Shown: piece by piece, positions 63,516 to 64,000 of the stretch | Layout of the letters: every line of letters begins with the position of its first letter | How positions within the stretch are numbered: the first letter of the stretch is position 1 | DNA from: Nakamurella sp040546275 | Lineage (GTDB): Bacteria > Actinomycetota > Actinomycetes > Mycobacteriales > Nakamurellaceae | Reading direction: 5' to 3' | DNA length: 64,000 nt | Assembly: GCF_040546275.1 (NCBI RefSeq) | Contig: NZ_JBEPNO010000016.1 | Location: forward strand, 1-64,000 | Program-made: the position numbers and the translations under genes | Notes under the pieces: model-generated | Seen by the model: only the letters and a program-made list of their open reading frames with translations | Databases searched by the model: none | Told to the model about the DNA's origin: nothing

Positions 63516-64000
63516 TCAGATCGGCTGCAGAAGCAGGTCGGCCCGCGAGCGGGTGGCCAGCACACAGGCGGCGTTGCGTCCGTCCGTTCCGGTCGTGGAG
63601 CGGGTCAGTGCCAACTCCGGGGTCCGTCCGAACGCGATGTGGCGTGACACCAGGCGCTCCAGCCGTAGATCCTCGGGCGTGTCCAGGTACCAGGCCTGCG
63701 TGAGCAGGGGTTTGACCTGGTCCCAGGGCTCTTCGTCGAGGAGCAGGTAGTTTCCCTCGGTGACGACTACTTCGATCTCCGGGCCGACGGGCACCGCGCC
63801 GGCGATCGGCTCCTCGATCGCCCGGCGGAACTCCGGGGCGTAGACGATCTCCTGACGGCCGTGGTCGCGTGCCGAGACCAACCGCTGTAGCAGGGCGACA
63901 TAGCCTGCGGCATCGAAGGTCTGCGGCGCACCCTTGATCTCAGCCGTGCCGGCGGAGTCCAACACGTGCTGGGCCAGGTGGTACCCGTCCATCGGAACCA
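63516..64000 (-). CDS. Nucleoside/nucleotide kinase family protein (partial)
   Basis: The C-terminal 161 residues of a P-loop kinase are in the window; the start lies beyond 64000, so the Walker A motif is not seen. VPMDGYHLAQHVLD is the uridine-kinase/fructokinase-like motif (compare DGFHL), and VVVTEGNYLLLDEEPWDQVK is the conserved Walker B-like region of the family (YggC/FrcK and pantothenate kinase-related). RLERLVSRHIAFGRTPE near the end is the lid region. The substrate is not determinable here. Confidence 0.8.
   Translation of the reverse strand, partial: VPMDGYHLAQHVLDSAGTAEIKGAPQTFDAAGYVALLQRLVSARDHGRQEIVYAPEFRRAIEEPIAGAVPVGPEIEVVVTEGNYLLLDEEPWDQVKPLLTQAWYLDTPEDLRLERLVSRHIAFGRTPELALTRSTTGTDGRNAACVLATRSRADLLLQPI

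Overview
The window is about 70% GC and codes like a high-GC actinobacterium: GTG and TTG starts, 4-bp ATGA/GTGA gene overlaps, TANNNT -10 boxes, and three gene blocks whose order I recognise from Mycobacterium tuberculosis and Corynebacterium. The content (SteA/SteB, GarA, FtsR, PspM, a PafBC-type recA promoter, plus RNase Y) suggests an actinomycete outside but near the mycobacteria, for example a Nakamurella-like lineage. The species is inference only.

Layout. (1) 1-321: end of an rRNA operon (23S 3' end, 5S, terminator). (2) 613-21579: the block equivalent to M. tuberculosis Rv1691-Rv1713. It holds a TPR protein with a very large DRP-repeat extension, a HAD phosphatase, a small protein, tlyA, nadK, recN, steA, steB, pyrG, a Nudix hydrolase, xerD, then a tightly coupled run parA-scpA-scpB-rluB-cmk-plsC-der. 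The themes are rRNA modification, DNA repair, cell separation, CTP supply, and chromosome resolution and segregation. (3) 21587-31968: a more variable stretch with a FetB-like permease, tRNA-Pro, a large secreted GH2 beta-galactosidase, about 1.8 kb of non-coding or decayed DNA with a sugar-transferase remnant, osmC, divergent ald and Lrp regulator, and a UDPGP-type pyrophosphorylase. (4) 31972-43743: a Nudix gene, then the block equivalent to Rv1823-Rv1832 (DUF881-sbp-DUF881-gcvH-garA-ftsR-bifunctional nuclease-MerR), a MarR/MFS pair, and gcvP behind a tandem glycine riboswitch. (5) 43767-52162: an envelope cluster with two septum-formation paralogues, a von Willebrand A protein, pspA-pspM and a membrane-anchored Hsp70-like ATPase. 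(6) 52194-63410: the block equivalent to Rv2738c-Rv2733c with insertions (DUF3046, recA, recX, rny, a DinB-like protein, gluABCD on the minus strand, miaB). (7) 63516-64000: a partial kinase-like gene.

No CRISPR array, prophage or intact insertion sequence was seen. The least explained features are a dispersed ~82-bp palindromic intergenic element (11459 and 37485), an inverted-repeat element before recN, an 18-bp tandem array between two convergent envelope genes, many short tandem repeats inside disordered protein tails, a recurrent leaderless promoter arrangement, and the Hsp70-like transmembrane protein beside the Psp module.
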